In this document: positions 41,501 to 49,938 of the stretch, piece after piece
Layout: each line of letters starts with the position of its first letter
How positions within the stretch are numbered: position 1 is the first letter of the stretch
NCBI GenBank assembly: GCA_904419835.1
Contig: CAJFTA010000006.1
Location: 14,975 to 78,974, forward strand
Reading direction: 5' to 3'
Length of the DNA: 64,000 bases
Origin: an uncultured Pseudoflavonifractor sp.
Lineage (GTDB): Bacteria > Bacillota > Clostridia > Oscillospirales > Oscillospiraceae
Translations under genes and position numbers: made by a program
The notes under the pieces: generated by a model
The model's input: only the letters and a program-made list of their open reading frames with translations
Databases searched by the model: none
Told to the model about the DNA's origin: nothing

Positions 41501-42509
41501 ACTCCTTCTCGCCGTCCTCCAGCTCCTTCAGGGCCTCGGGCAGGTCGGCCTCCGCGTCGGCAATCTGCTGCCAGGCGTCGGCGGATTCCGTCTCATAGGT
41601 CTCCAGGCCGTCGTAGTACTCCGCCCAGCCGTCGTCCAGCTCCTGCCGGGCGTCGGCCAGCTCCTGATTGGCCTCGGCCTCCGCGTCGTCAAATTCCTTC
41701 TGAGCGTCGTCCAGGGCCTGGTTGGCCTCGCCGATGACCTCGTCGTACCGCAGGGCGGCCCGCTCATCTCCCAGAGGCTCCAGGGCATCCACCAGGGCGT
41801 CCATCCGGTCGCCGTAGGCGTCGTCATAGCAGTACAGGTCCTTGGCCCAGGAGACGGTCAGGTAGGCGTCGGTGTAGGTCTCCATGTCAAAGGCGCCCTT
41901 GGGCAGCAGCACGAAGCCGTTGACACTGCCGGTGCCCAGGGAGGAGGTGCCCCGGTCGGTGGACAGGTACAGGGGGGAGTTGGCGGTGCCCACGATGGTG
42001 AATTCCTCCACGGCCAGAGCGTCGGCGTAGTCGCCGTCGCCGGTGTCAAAGGAGATTTTGTCCCCGATGGACAGCCCCGACGCCTCCAGCAGCAGGGGCT
42101 CCACCAGGCACTCGTCATCCGCCTCAGGCAGGCGGCCCTCCACCAGCTCGGGGGTGTTGATGCCCTGCTCCGACAATGACACCAGCTTGACCACCAGGTC
42201 GTTGCTCTCCAGGTGGAGGATGCCGTCGGCGGTGTAGCAGCCCTCGGCGGCGGAGATGTCCTCCAGGGAGGCCAGGTAGTCGATGTCGTCGTCGGTCAGG
42301 CCCAGGGTGGACAGCACGTGGAGGTCCATCAGGTTGTGATGGTCGTAATATCCGTCGGCGGTGCGCTCCATCACCGGGGCGGTGGTGCGCAGGCCGGAGA
42401 GAAAGGCCACCGCCAGGGAGGACAGCAGCAGCAGGGAGAGGAAGCGGCTCCTGGTCTTGCTGATCTCCCGCAGCGCGTCGGTAATCAGGCGGTTGTGCTT
42501 GGGTCTCAT
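38529..42509 (-). CDS. ABC exporter permease, FtsX family, with giant coiled-coil insert
   Basis: 1326 residues. Helix 1 is near 22-42 (RFLSLLLLSSLAVAFLSGL). The first half has an extracellular region that includes a very long, regular repeat (about 265-790): ELADGKAKYWDGLKEWQDGKAEYDQGYQ and many similar D-G-x-x-(E/Q)-(L/Y) units, i.e. two coiled-coil arms interrupted by a Pro/Gly-rich stretch (about 480-560). Helices 2-4 follow (VFPLIFFLVAALVCLTTM and the two after it), then an FtsX/MacB core with a second extracellular domain, and the last three helices (AVVIITVSAAALAFVVLFN to the end). The D-G-E-A-E-Y repeats suggest a long extracellular stalk. Its ATPase is the adjacent gene. Confidence 0.85.
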   Translation of the reverse strand: MRPKHNRLITDALREISKTRSRFLSLLLLSSLAVAFLSGLRTTAPVMERTADGYYDHHNLMDLHVLSTLGLTDDDIDYLASLEDISAAEGCYTADGILHLESNDLVVKLVSLSEQGINTPELVEGRLPEADDECLVEPLLLEASGLSIGDKISFDTGDGDYADALAVEEFTIVGTANSPLYLSTDRGTSSLGTGSVNGFVLLPKGAFDMETYTDAYLTVSWAKDLYCYDDAYGDRMDALVDALEPLGDERAALRYDEVIGEANQALDDAQKEFDDAEAEANQELADARQELDDGWAEYYDGLETYETESADAWQQIADAEADLPEALKELEDGEKEYADGVQELADGKAKYWDGLKEWQDGKAEYDQGYQDLLDGEAEYSENYKTLSDAQKEYDEGWQEYQDGLVALEDGGGQLMAAEAELDAARRALEAGAAQISAGQAQLEAGRAALSKAKEDLNTQLGTLAQVLPVFSPGTALTSAEAILSPETPWTAADGQAIVTLLNLAGGSGALTGQIQDMVDQGLMTQEQADGLIAQLDAALAAAGGTDEAGAPISPDPEPLKAFFSQSIPGLFAAGEAQMADAEAQLSSASAQLSSGWSQYNEGKKAVDEARAEFEAGVKQSQEAEQTLFEARTELEDGWKQLADGRKELDDGWRELADAQQEISDGWAELEDARQEILDGEAELADGRAELDDGWKQYYDGVADLEEAKATLPGELSDAKQELDDAYQELLDGEAEYADGRAEAEQKLSDARQELNDARREVAEIEDCQWYILDRDTNVGYVSYQQDAERMGNLASVFPLIFFLVAALVCLTTMTRMVEDQRVEIGGLKALGYSRSAIALKYVGYGFLSSFLGGVLGLAVGVTVIPTIIFNAWKVLYTVGDMELFLLPDVALLSVGAAVLCVTGTAFATCFAALTAVPAQLMRPKSPKPGRRVLLERIRPLWKRMSFTWKVTIRNLFRYKKRFWMTVIGIGGCTALIITGFGIRNSLYDVFDKQYDEITPYSAQISLMDNITEDELTEIAAVLDGSELVSEWMSVSNQPVTAESDSRSLDSNVYLFTVADQERFSDFVHLRHRQDNAEVSLSQDGAVITEKLADMLDVGVGDTITLVDGDSRRAEVTITDLTENYVFHYLYITEECYESLFGQASEINSLMVTYTDDTEENSDAVAEQLIPLSGVSSVSRIENTKNTFIEGMKGVDYAVVIITVSAAALAFVVLFNLTNINITERMRELATLKVLGFYTGELNAYIYRENIFLTIFGILLGLVLGKFLHQWLIITVEIDMVMFGRDAGVMSYVYAAVLTALFSFLVNVISRKKLKKIDMVESLKTVD

Positions 42510-42544
42510 AGGAGAAATCCCCTCCTTTCGCGGTGTTCAGAGGA

Positions 42545-43246
<702 letters not shown>

Positions 43247-43278
43247 GGTTTCCACCTCATGTGTGTTATTAAACAGGT

Positions 43279-43328
43279 GTTGATTTATCAACTTAATTAT
43301 ATTATATTGGATTTAAGGTTGGTTGCAA
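43279..43328 (-). promoter_or_regulatory. ABC exporter promoter with TetR-type operator
   Basis: Minus-strand TTGCAA (43323-43328), 16-bp spacer, TATAAT (43301-43306), followed just downstream by the inverted repeat GTTGAT-TT-ATCAAC (43279-43292). A similar half GTGTTGATTAAT occurs at 43378-43389 before the tetR gene. The placement of the palindrome at the transcription start fits repression by the divergently encoded TetR protein. Confidence 0.6.
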
Positions 43329-43426
43329 TGGGCAGATAAGCACGATGCCGTACAAAATAAGACAGGTTTGCACACGAGTGTTGATTAATGTACAGATGAA
43401 CAAAAGCTGTTGAAGGAGGGACCGCT

Positions 43427-44011
43427 ATGACAGGGGAACAGGGGGACCGCCGGGTAAGGCGCACCAAGGCCATGCTGCGCGCGGCGCTGACCGAGCTGCT
43501 CAAAACCAAGCCGGTCAACGAGATCTCGGTCACCGAGCTGACAGAGAAGGCCGACGTGAACCGGGGGACCTTTTACGGCCATTACAAGGACATTTTCGAC
43601 ATGGTGGAGCAGCTGGAGAACGAGATGTTCCAGGAGTTCAGCGCCCTGCTTCAGGCCTATCCGGCCGACGCGCTCAAGCATGGCCTGCGGCCCATCCTGC
43701 GGGATGTGTTTGCGTTCCTCCAGCGGTACGGGGACATGGCGGCCGCCCTGCTGGAGCGGGACCGGGACACCCGCTTCCTGGAGCAGCTCAAGGGCATGGT
43801 GGCGGAGCGGGTCAGCCTGGAGTGGGGGCGGCTCTATCAGTTCGGCAACCCACGGGAGCAGGCCTTCTGCCTGTCCTTCCTGGTGGGAGGCGTGGTGGGC
43901 CTCATCCAGAGCTGGCTGGAGGGGGGACGGAAGGAGACACCCGAGGAGCTGGCCGCCCTGTCCGAGGCCATGATTCTCCGGGGGATTGAGGGGCTTAATC
44001 TGCCCAGGTGA
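43427..44011 (+). CDS. TetR/AcrR-family transcriptional regulator
   Basis: 194 residues. N-terminal HTH: RRVRRTKAMLRAALTELLKTKPVNEISVTELTEKADVNRGTFYGHYKDIFDMVEQLE, with the canonical TetR recognition-helix sequence (N/S)-x-x-(T/L)-(F/L)-Y-x-(H/Y)-(F/Y). The C-terminal ligand domain resembles the TetR_C_39-type family (FCLSFLVGGVVGLIQSWLEGG). It is divergent from the ABC exporter, sharing a 180-bp gap with palindromes, so it probably represses that exporter. GAAGGAGG precedes the ATG. The stop codon (TGA) appears to be supplied by the left edge of repeat copy E. Confidence 0.9.
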   Translation: MTGEQGDRRVRRTKAMLRAALTELLKTKPVNEISVTELTEKADVNRGTFYGHYKDIFDMVEQLENEMFQEFSALLQAYPADALKHGLRPILRDVFAFLQRYGDMAAALLERDRDTRFLEQLKGMVAERVSLEWGRLYQFGNPREQAFCLSFLVGGVVGLIQSWLEGGRKETPEELAALSEAMILRGIEGLNLPR

Positions 44012-44344
44012 GGGGTACGGTCTCCGACGGGGTACTTTTCACCGGCGAAAAGTACCCAAAAGCCGCCAGGGGGAAACAGGCGCAGATCGGCTTTTACAAG
44101 CCTTATGCGCCCGTTTCCCCCTGGTACCCCCTTTCGGGGATGCGTCCTGCGGCGGCGAAATTCAATGACCCGCCGAACTTGAAAGTAGTTACGATGCCGG
44201 TTCGGTGCCCCGCGTATCGTTCCTGCATCGCCCGAGCAGCGTTACCCGCCCAGACTTGCAGTCCCTGCAATTCATTGGCGATCTCAATGCCGCACGGGGC
44301 CTCTGCGCCGTATTTTGACTTCAGCTCGAACAACCTTGCCGCAA
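44009..44344 (+). repeat. Dispersed intergenic repeat family 1, copy E
   Basis: Plus orientation, about 335 bp. It starts at the TGAGGGG of the tetR stop, so the family's left-end hairpins are missing. Present: GTACTTTTC-ACCGGC-GAAAAGTAC, AAAAGCCGCC, CCCGTTTCCCC, TTGAAAGTAGTTACGATGCC, GAGCAGCGTTACCCGCCCAG and a right end CTCGAACAACC. The central hairpin is GGCTTTTACAAGCC, i.e. the same alternative type as copy C rather than GGCCCTTTCAGGGCC. Confidence 0.88.
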
Positions 44345-44353
44345 AAAAGAACG

Positions 44354-44391
44354 AAAGAGCGGGTCCGGACATAGTCCGGACCCGCTCTTTT
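44354..44391. terminator. Bidirectional terminator, probably native to the permease operon
   Basis: AAAGAGCGGGTCCGGAC-ATA-GTCCGGACCCGCTCTTT, a perfect 17-bp stem with T-runs. It lies beyond the duplicated permease 3' end, which suggests it was the original terminator of the permease gene before the family 2 insertion moved it 223 bp away. Confidence 0.85.
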
Positions 44392-44409
44392 GTTGCGGAA
44401 TTGGTTTTA

Positions 44410-44632
44410 TTACCGCTCTTCTCTGAAATAGGCCAAACCCAGACTCTGAGGCGGCTGATTTTGCCCCGTGCGGCGCAGCCGCCCGGGGACCCCGGGACAG
44501 AATCGCCATGGGCGGAATGAATCCGCCCTGCGGCAAGGTTTTGCTGCGCAAAACGCTTGGACGCGCCGGTGCGCGGCCCCGCGTTCGCGGGGGCGGAAAA
44601 ATCAGCAGGGGAGCAAGGCAGAGGAGGAGAAT
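44410..44632 (+). repeat. Repeat family 2 at permease gene: copy of gene 3' end plus element
   Basis: 44410-44462 is an exact copy (53 of 53) of 44633-44685, the last codons and stop of the permease gene. A further 15 bp are similar (12 of 15). The element between them (about 44478-44632) has hairpins GCGGC-GCA-GCCGC, GGGCGGA-ATGAA-TCCGCCC, GTTTTGC/GCAAAAC and CGCGC/GCGCG. The distance between duplicated edges is 223 bp. The conserved third hairpin is the clearest link to the hisS and mgsA copies. Confidence 0.9.
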
Positions 44633-45616
44633 TTACCGCTCTTCTCTGAAATAGGCCAAACCCAGACTCTGAGGCGGCTGATTTTCCCGCTTGCGGCGCA
44701 TACTGACGGCCACCAGCACAATGACGGTGGCGATATAGGGGAAGATGTCGTAGATCTGGGCGGGGATGCCCAGAGCCACGTAGAGCCGCATGACGGACAG
44801 GGCGCCGAACACCAGGGAGCCCAGCAGGGCCCGGGCGGGGCTCCAGGTGGCGAAGATAACCAGGGCCACGGCGATCCAGCCCTTGCCGCCCACGCAGTTG
44901 TGGACCCACACGCCGCCCACGCCGTTGGCGGAGTTCATGACGATGTACAGCCCGCCCAGGCCGCAGATGCCGCCGCCCATGCAGGTGGCCAGGTACTTAT
45001 AGAGGGTGACGTTGATGCCGGCGGCGTCGGCGGTGGCGGGGGACTCGCCCACGGACCGCAGGTTCAGACCCGCACGGCTCCGGCCCAGGAACCAGGCCAG
45101 CACGATGGCCAGAAGGATGCCCAGGTAGACCATGAAGTTGTAGGAGAAGAGCAGCTTGCCCACCACGGGCAGGTCCTGGAGCACCGGGATGCCCGAGTTG
45201 AAGGCGTTCTTGGTCACGTTGCCCACGGCCATGTAGCGGCTGGGGGCGGTGTTGCCGATGGCCTCGCCCAGGAAGTTGGCAAAGCCGGTGCCGAAGATGG
45301 TGAGGGCCAGACCGGTCACGTTCTGGTTGGCCCGGAGGGTGATGGTGAGCACGCTGTAAATGAGGGTGCCGAAGGCGGCGCACAGAATGGCGCACACCAT
45401 GGCGATGAGCACCGACACCACCGGGTTGGGGTTGGCCGCGGCCTGCTCGTAGTAGTAGGACCCGGCCAGACCGGCCACGCCGCCCATGAACATCATGCCC
45501 TCCACGCCCAGGTTCAGGTTGCCCGACTTCTCGGTGACAATCTCGCCCAGGGTGCCGAAGAGGAGGGGCGTGCCCGCCAGCACGGCGGCCACCACAAAGC
45601 TGAGGATTTTATCCAT
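44633..45616 (-). CDS. ABC transporter permease, nucleoside/purine type (NupQ-like)
   Basis: 327-residue branched-chain-like permease with about nine membrane helices: ILSFVVAAVLAGTPLLFGTLG, GVEGMMFMGGVAGLAGSYYY, VLIAMVCAILCAAFGTLIYSVL, and VVGKLLFSYNFMVYLGILLAIVLAWFL among them. The motif EIVTEKSGNLNLGVEGMMFMG is characteristic of BMP-dependent nucleoside ABC permeases (YufQ/NupQ; BmpC-E of other genera). Paired with the next permease (8-bp overlap). The C-terminus MRRKRENQPPQSLGLAYFREER is duplicated beyond the stop. Confidence 0.93.
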   Translation of the reverse strand: MDKILSFVVAAVLAGTPLLFGTLGEIVTEKSGNLNLGVEGMMFMGGVAGLAGSYYYEQAAANPNPVVSVLIAMVCAILCAAFGTLIYSVLTITLRANQNVTGLALTIFGTGFANFLGEAIGNTAPSRYMAVGNVTKNAFNSGIPVLQDLPVVGKLLFSYNFMVYLGILLAIVLAWFLGRSRAGLNLRSVGESPATADAAGINVTLYKYLATCMGGGICGLGGLYIVMNSANGVGGVWVHNCVGGKGWIAVALVIFATWSPARALLGSLVFGALSVMRLYVALGIPAQIYDIFPYIATVIVLVAVSMRRKRENQPPQSLGLAYFREER

Positions 45617-46718
45617 TGCTGTGCTCCCCCTTTCCGCGGAAAATCAGCCGGTAACGGATGAAGAACTCGCACCCCAGCATGGCGAAGAGGATGATGCCGG
45701 TGAGCACGTCGGCCACCGAGGCGGGGATGCTGAAATTGGTCTGGATGGTGCCCGAGCCCTTGGTGAGGATGGCCAGGAAGGCGGCGATGAACACCATGAT
45801 GATGGGGTTGAGGCCGGCCAGCCAGGCCACGGTGATGGCGGTGAAGCCCACGCCGCCGGCGGTGTTGGCGTTGAGGGTGTAGTCCGCGCCGGACACCACC
45901 GTGAAGCCCACGATACCGGCGATGGCGCCCGAGATGCACATGGTGCGCATGACAATCTTGGGCACGCTCATGCCGGAGTAGCGGGCGGTGGCCTCGCTCT
46001 CGCCCACCACGGCGATCTCATAGCCCTGCTTGGTGTACCGCAGGTAGAGGAACATGAGGACCACGAAAATCAGCACGATGATCCAGCCCGCGTGGACGCC
46101 CAGCACCTTGGGCAGACGGGCATTGGAGGCAAACTGGGCGATGATGGGGAAGCCGGTGCCCTTGGTGTCCTTCCAGGGGCCGTTCTGGAGGTACTGCTCA
46201 ATGCCCAGGGCGATGTAGTTGAGCATCAGGGTGAACAGCGTCTCATTGGTGCCCCATTTGGCCTTGAAGAAGGCGGGAATCAGGCCCCACAGGGCGCCGG
46301 CGATGGCGGCGGCCAGGCACATGACGATGAGCAGGGGCACCTTGGGCAGGGTGTCGGCCCAGAAGAGGGCGAAGTAGGTGGCGGCGATGCCGCCGGCCAG
46401 AATCTGGCCCTCAGCGCCGATGTTCCAGAACTTCATCATAAAGGCGGGGGCGATGGCCACGGCGGCGCCCAGCAGGGGCACCGCGATTTTCACCGTCTCA
46501 CGCCGTCCGGTCTGGGTACCCAGGGAGCCGCGAATCATGTCACCGTACACCAGGAAGGGGTTGTGCCCCAGCAGGAGCATAATCAGGGCGCCCAGCAGCA
46601 GGGCCAGCACGATGGCGGCGGCCCGGATGGCCCAGGACTTGCCCCGGGAAATATCCGTCCGCTTGGCGATGCGCACCAGGGGTTCCCGGTGCTCCGCCGC
46701 TTTCACTTGGGCTGTCAT
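45609..46718 (-). CDS. ABC transporter permease, nucleoside/purine type (NupP-like)
   Basis: 369 residues, eight to ten membrane helices. The motif IGAEGQILAGGIAATYFALFW is the NupP-type counterpart of the partner's N-L-G-V-E-G. Other segments: SWAIRAAAIVLALLLGALIMLLLGHNPF and GWIIVLIFVVLMFLYLRYTKQGYE, followed by the conserved YEIAVVGESEATARYSGM. Together the two permeases form the channel. The start shares one base with the ATPase stop, so translation is coupled. The long Pro/Gln-free loops are typical for the family. Confidence 0.93.
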   Translation of the reverse strand: MTAQVKAAEHREPLVRIAKRTDISRGKSWAIRAAAIVLALLLGALIMLLLGHNPFLVYGDMIRGSLGTQTGRRETVKIAVPLLGAAVAIAPAFMMKFWNIGAEGQILAGGIAATYFALFWADTLPKVPLLIVMCLAAAIAGALWGLIPAFFKAKWGTNETLFTLMLNYIALGIEQYLQNGPWKDTKGTGFPIIAQFASNARLPKVLGVHAGWIIVLIFVVLMFLYLRYTKQGYEIAVVGESEATARYSGMSVPKIVMRTMCISGAIAGIVGFTVVSGADYTLNANTAGGVGFTAITVAWLAGLNPIIMVFIAAFLAILTKGSGTIQTNFSIPASVADVLTGIILFAMLGCEFFIRYRLIFRGKGEHSNG

Positions 46719-48298
46719 CAGGCCTCAGCCTCCTTTCCCGACTGGGTCATGAGCAGACCCACCTGGTCCTTGGTGGCGGTGCGGGCGTCCACCACGCCGG
46801 TGACCCGTCCGCCGCACAGCACCACAATCCGGTCGCACAGCTCCAGCAGCACGTCCAGGTCCTCGCCCACCAGCAGCACCGCCACGCCCTTCATCTTCTG
46901 CTCGTTGAGCAGGCGGTAGATGGTGTAGGAGGAGTTGATGTCCAGACCCCGGACCGGGTAGGCGGTCATGAGTACGGTGGGGGAGGAGGCGATCTCCCGG
47001 CCCACCAGCACCTTCTGCACGTTGCCGCCCGACAGCTTGCGCACCGGGGTGTCCACCCCGGGGGTGACGATCTCCAGCTCCTGGATGAGCTTCTCGGCCA
47101 GGGCCCTGGGGGCCTTCCGGTCCACCAGGGGGCCTCTGTGCTCCTTGTAGGTCTTGAGCATCATGTTGTCCACCATGTCCATGGAGGCCACCAGGCCCAT
47201 GCCCAGCCGGTCCTCGGGCACAAAGGCCAGGGACACGCCGATCTTCTGGATCTGGGTGGGGTTCTTGCCCACCAGCTCCTCGCCGGCCTTGTCCACGGGG
47301 ACATGGTTTCCGGCGATGTCGCTCTTGGGGTGGGGGGGATAGTAGAAGATATGGCCCGACTCCACCTTCTGCAGGCCCGCAATGGCCTCCAGCAGCTCCT
47401 TCTGGCCCGAGCCGGCCACGCCGGCGATGCCCAGAATCTCGCCGCCCATGGCGGTGAAGCTCACGTCGGTGAGGGACTTGACGCCGTCGCTGCCCCGGCA
47501 GTTGAGGCCCTTGACCTCCAGACGCAGGTCGTGGTACTTGGCCATGGGCCGGTCGATGTCCAGGGTGACGGCGTGGCCCACCATCATGTCGGTGAGGGCC
47601 TGGGGGTTGGTTTCGGCGGTGTTGACGGTGCCGATGTACTTGCCCTTGCGGAGCACGGCCACCTTGTCCGAGATGGCCATGACCTCGTTGAGCTTGTGGG
47701 TGATGATGATGATGGACTTGCCGTCTGCCTTCATGTTGCGCAGCACGGCAAAGAGCTTCTCGGTCTCCTGGGGGGTGAGGACGGCGGTGGGCTCATCCAG
47801 GATGAGGATGTTGGCGCCCCGGTAGAGCACCTTGACAATCTCCACCGTCTGCTTCTGGGACACAGACATGTTGTAGATCTTCTGATCCGGGTCGATGTCG
47901 AAGCCGTACTTCCCGCTGATGGCCCGCACCTCACGGGCCACCTTCTTCCGGTCCAGGCGGCCCTTCTGGTCCAGGCCCAGGACGATGTTCTCGGCGGCGG
48001 TGAGCACGTCCACCAGCTTGAAGTGCTGGTGGATCATGCCGATGCCAAGGTCAAAGGCGTCCCTGGGGGAGCGGATGGTGACCTCCTTCCCGTCCACCCA
48101 GATCTGGCCGGCGTCGGGGAAGTAGATGCCCGAGAGCATGTTCATCAGGGTGGTTTTGCCGCTGCCGTTCTCGCCCAGCAGGGCCAGAATCTCGCCCCGG
48201 TCCACCTCCAGGCTGATTTTGTCGTTGGCCACCACCGGGCCGAAGGTTTTGGTAATGTCTTTCAGACGGATGGCTGTGTTGGCGTCCAAATCCTTCAC
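46718..48298 (-). CDS. ABC transporter ATP-binding protein, double domain (NupO-like)
   Basis: 526 residues with two nucleotide-binding domains. Domain 1: Walker A LLGENGSGKTTLMNMLSG (about 35-52), signature MSVSQKQTVEIVK (degenerate, as usual), Walker B LILDEPTAVLTPQE. Domain 2: G-V-A-G-S-G-Q-K replaces Walker A, signature LSGGNVQKVLVGREI, Walker B VLMTAYPVRGLD, where the usual acidic Walker B residue is altered. This arrangement is characteristic of the sugar/nucleoside CUT2/BMP importers. A hairpin at 48367-48407 separates it from the lipoprotein gene. Confidence 0.93.
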   Translation of the reverse strand: MKDLDANTAIRLKDITKTFGPVVANDKISLEVDRGEILALLGENGSGKTTLMNMLSGIYFPDAGQIWVDGKEVTIRSPRDAFDLGIGMIHQHFKLVDVLTAAENIVLGLDQKGRLDRKKVAREVRAISGKYGFDIDPDQKIYNMSVSQKQTVEIVKVLYRGANILILDEPTAVLTPQETEKLFAVLRNMKADGKSIIIITHKLNEVMAISDKVAVLRKGKYIGTVNTAETNPQALTDMMVGHAVTLDIDRPMAKYHDLRLEVKGLNCRGSDGVKSLTDVSFTAMGGEILGIAGVAGSGQKELLEAIAGLQKVESGHIFYYPPHPKSDIAGNHVPVDKAGEELVGKNPTQIQKIGVSLAFVPEDRLGMGLVASMDMVDNMMLKTYKEHRGPLVDRKAPRALAEKLIQELEIVTPGVDTPVRKLSGGNVQKVLVGREIASSPTVLMTAYPVRGLDINSSYTIYRLLNEQKMKGVAVLLVGEDLDVLLELCDRIVVLCGGRVTGVVDARTATKDQVGLLMTQSGKEAEA

Positions 48299-48366
48299 CT
48301 CGCTTGCGCGTCATATGGCGGGGGACCTGGTCCGCCGCCTGTGGTTGTGTTCCTCCGCGGGAGGAA

Positions 48367-48407
48367 AGAGCGGGTGGAGCTGCGGGAAAGCAGCGTCCAC
48401 CCGCTCT
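48367..48407 (-). terminator. Hairpin between lipoprotein and ATPase genes (partial terminator)
   Basis: AGAGCGGGTGGA-GCTGC-GGGAAA-GCAGC-G-TCCACCCGCTCT, about 17 paired bases with a bulge, and CTTTCCTCC after it on the minus strand. Such hairpins between a binding-protein gene and its transporter genes usually let part of the transcription continue and stabilise the upstream message, giving a surplus of binding protein. Confidence 0.7.
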
Positions 48408-48447
48408 GTCAGGAACTTATGGGACTGCAAAAATACCGGGGAGCCGG

Positions 48448-49653
48448 TTACTGGATGATGCTGGTGATGCCGTCGATGATGTAGCAGAAGCTGGGGGCGG
48501 AGGCGGTGCCGCTCTCGTCGTAGAACTCGCCCTCGGGCAGGGTCCAGTCCTCAGTCTTCTCGCCGGTGTTGGCGTCAAAGGCGTAGCCGCTCAGGGGGCC
48601 GGAGAACACGTGGAAATCCTCCTCCATGAACTTCTTCTCGGCGGCCTCGATGGCCTCGGCGGTGCCCTCGGCGATGATGTCCTCGTTCAGGGGGGAGAGG
48701 TACACGGCGCCGTCGGCAAAGCCCTGGCACCAGTCGTCGGGGATGGTCTCACCGTTGATGACGGCGTTGAGGGCGAAGGTGTAGTACACGCCCCAGTCCA
48801 CACGGGCGGACACCAGGGAGGCCTTGGGGGCGGCGGAGATCATGTCGGCGTTGTAGCCCACCTGGAAGGCGCCGTTGGCCTCGGCGGTGGTGGCGGGGGC
48901 GGTGGTATCGGAGTGCTGGGAGATGACGCCGCAGCCGTCGTCAATGAGGGCCTGGGCCACCTGGGCCTCCAGGGTGGGGCTGGACCAGGAGTTGGTGTAC
49001 ATGACCTCCATGGTCACCTCGGGGTACACGCTCTTGGCGCCCAGATAGAAGGCGGTGAAGCCGGAGACCACCTCGGCGAAGGGGTAGGCGCCCACATAGC
49101 CCAGCTTGGGGTTGCCGATCTCCTTGGCCTTCATGCCGGCGGCGATGCCGGCCAGGTAGCGGGCCTCAAAGATCTTGGTGAAGTAGTTGTGGTCGTTGGT
49201 GTTCTCGGTGCCGGCGGCCTGGTAGCCGGTGGCGTGGCAGAACTGGATCTCAGGGTACTCCTGGGCCAGGGGGATCATGAACTGCTCGTGGCCGAAGCTG
49301 TTGCAGAAGATGATCTGGCAGCCGGCCTCGATGCACTCCTGGATGGCGGTGGTGCAGGAGGCGTCCTCGCCCACGTTGCGCTTGACCACCAGCTGGGTGT
49401 CCGCATCCAGGCCGCAGGCCTCAAAGGCCTCCTCCATGCCGACCATGTGGTTGTAGTTGTAGCCGTTGTCGTTCTCCTCGCCGATCATGACAAGGCCCAC
49501 CTTCAGGTCGGCCGCGGCGATGCCGCCGGTCTGGCCGGAAGCGCCGCCGGTGGGGGCGGGGGAGCTGTCGTTGTTTCCGGCGTCATCGCCGCAGGCGCCC
49601 AGAGCCAGCACCATGGACACGGCCAGAAGCATTGCAAGCAGTTTCTTCTTCAT
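48448..49653 (-). CDS. bmpA: BMP-family substrate-binding lipoprotein (nucleoside/purine)
   Basis: 401 residues. Signal peptide with lipobox LALGACG (Cys at 21), then an Asp/Asn/Ser linker (22-40). Bmp-family core: KVGLVMIGEENDNGYNYNHMVGMEEAFEACG, CQIIFCNSFGHEQFMIPLAQEYPEIQFCHATG, YFTKIFEARYLAGIAAGMKAKEIG, LGYVGAYPFAEVVSGFTAFYLGAK and CGVISQHSDTTAPATTAEANGAF. These match the purine-nucleoside-binding PnrA/BmpA/NupN family. It delivers the ligand to the adjacent permeases; nucleoside or free purine base is the likely substrate given the neighbours. GAAGGAGG is 9 bp upstream of the ATG. Confidence 0.93.
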   Translation of the reverse strand: MKKKLLAMLLAVSMVLALGACGDDAGNNDSSPAPTGGASGQTGGIAAADLKVGLVMIGEENDNGYNYNHMVGMEEAFEACGLDADTQLVVKRNVGEDASCTTAIQECIEAGCQIIFCNSFGHEQFMIPLAQEYPEIQFCHATGYQAAGTENTNDHNYFTKIFEARYLAGIAAGMKAKEIGNPKLGYVGAYPFAEVVSGFTAFYLGAKSVYPEVTMEVMYTNSWSSPTLEAQVAQALIDDGCGVISQHSDTTAPATTAEANGAFQVGYNADMISAAPKASLVSARVDWGVYYTFALNAVINGETIPDDWCQGFADGAVYLSPLNEDIIAEGTAEAIEAAEKKFMEEDFHVFSGPLSGYAFDANTGEKTEDWTLPEGEFYDESGTASAPSFCYIIDGITSIIQ

Positions 49654-49885
49654 TGGGTTGTTCCTCCTTCAAAATACCTGTTTCCTCTCATTTCTACGTG
49701 GCGAAAGACAGTTCTATGAATCACGGAGGAGACAAAGGGACCGCCAGAGTCCCGTCCGCGTCTCCGCCGGTAATTCCTGCGGAGCGCGGCCGGCAGGATA
49801 CCCTGGCGGTCTCGCGCAAACATCCGCTCATCACGGCCCGGCGGGGCCGCCTGCGGCAGCAGGGGTGCCATGTGCAGCAGAAACA

Positions 49886-49910
49886 GGCTCCGGCGCACCA
49901 AACCGGAGCC
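49886..49910 (-). terminator. Terminator downstream of xpt
   Basis: GGCTCCGG / CCGGAGCC stem followed on the minus strand by TGTTTCTGC, 30-50 bp after the xpt stop. Its loop is CGCACCAAA on the plus strand. The rest of the 285-bp gap to bmpA shows the bmpA leader but no purine riboswitch. Confidence 0.65.
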
Positions 49911-49938
49911 GTTCTTCAGATGGGGAAACTGCGGGAGC

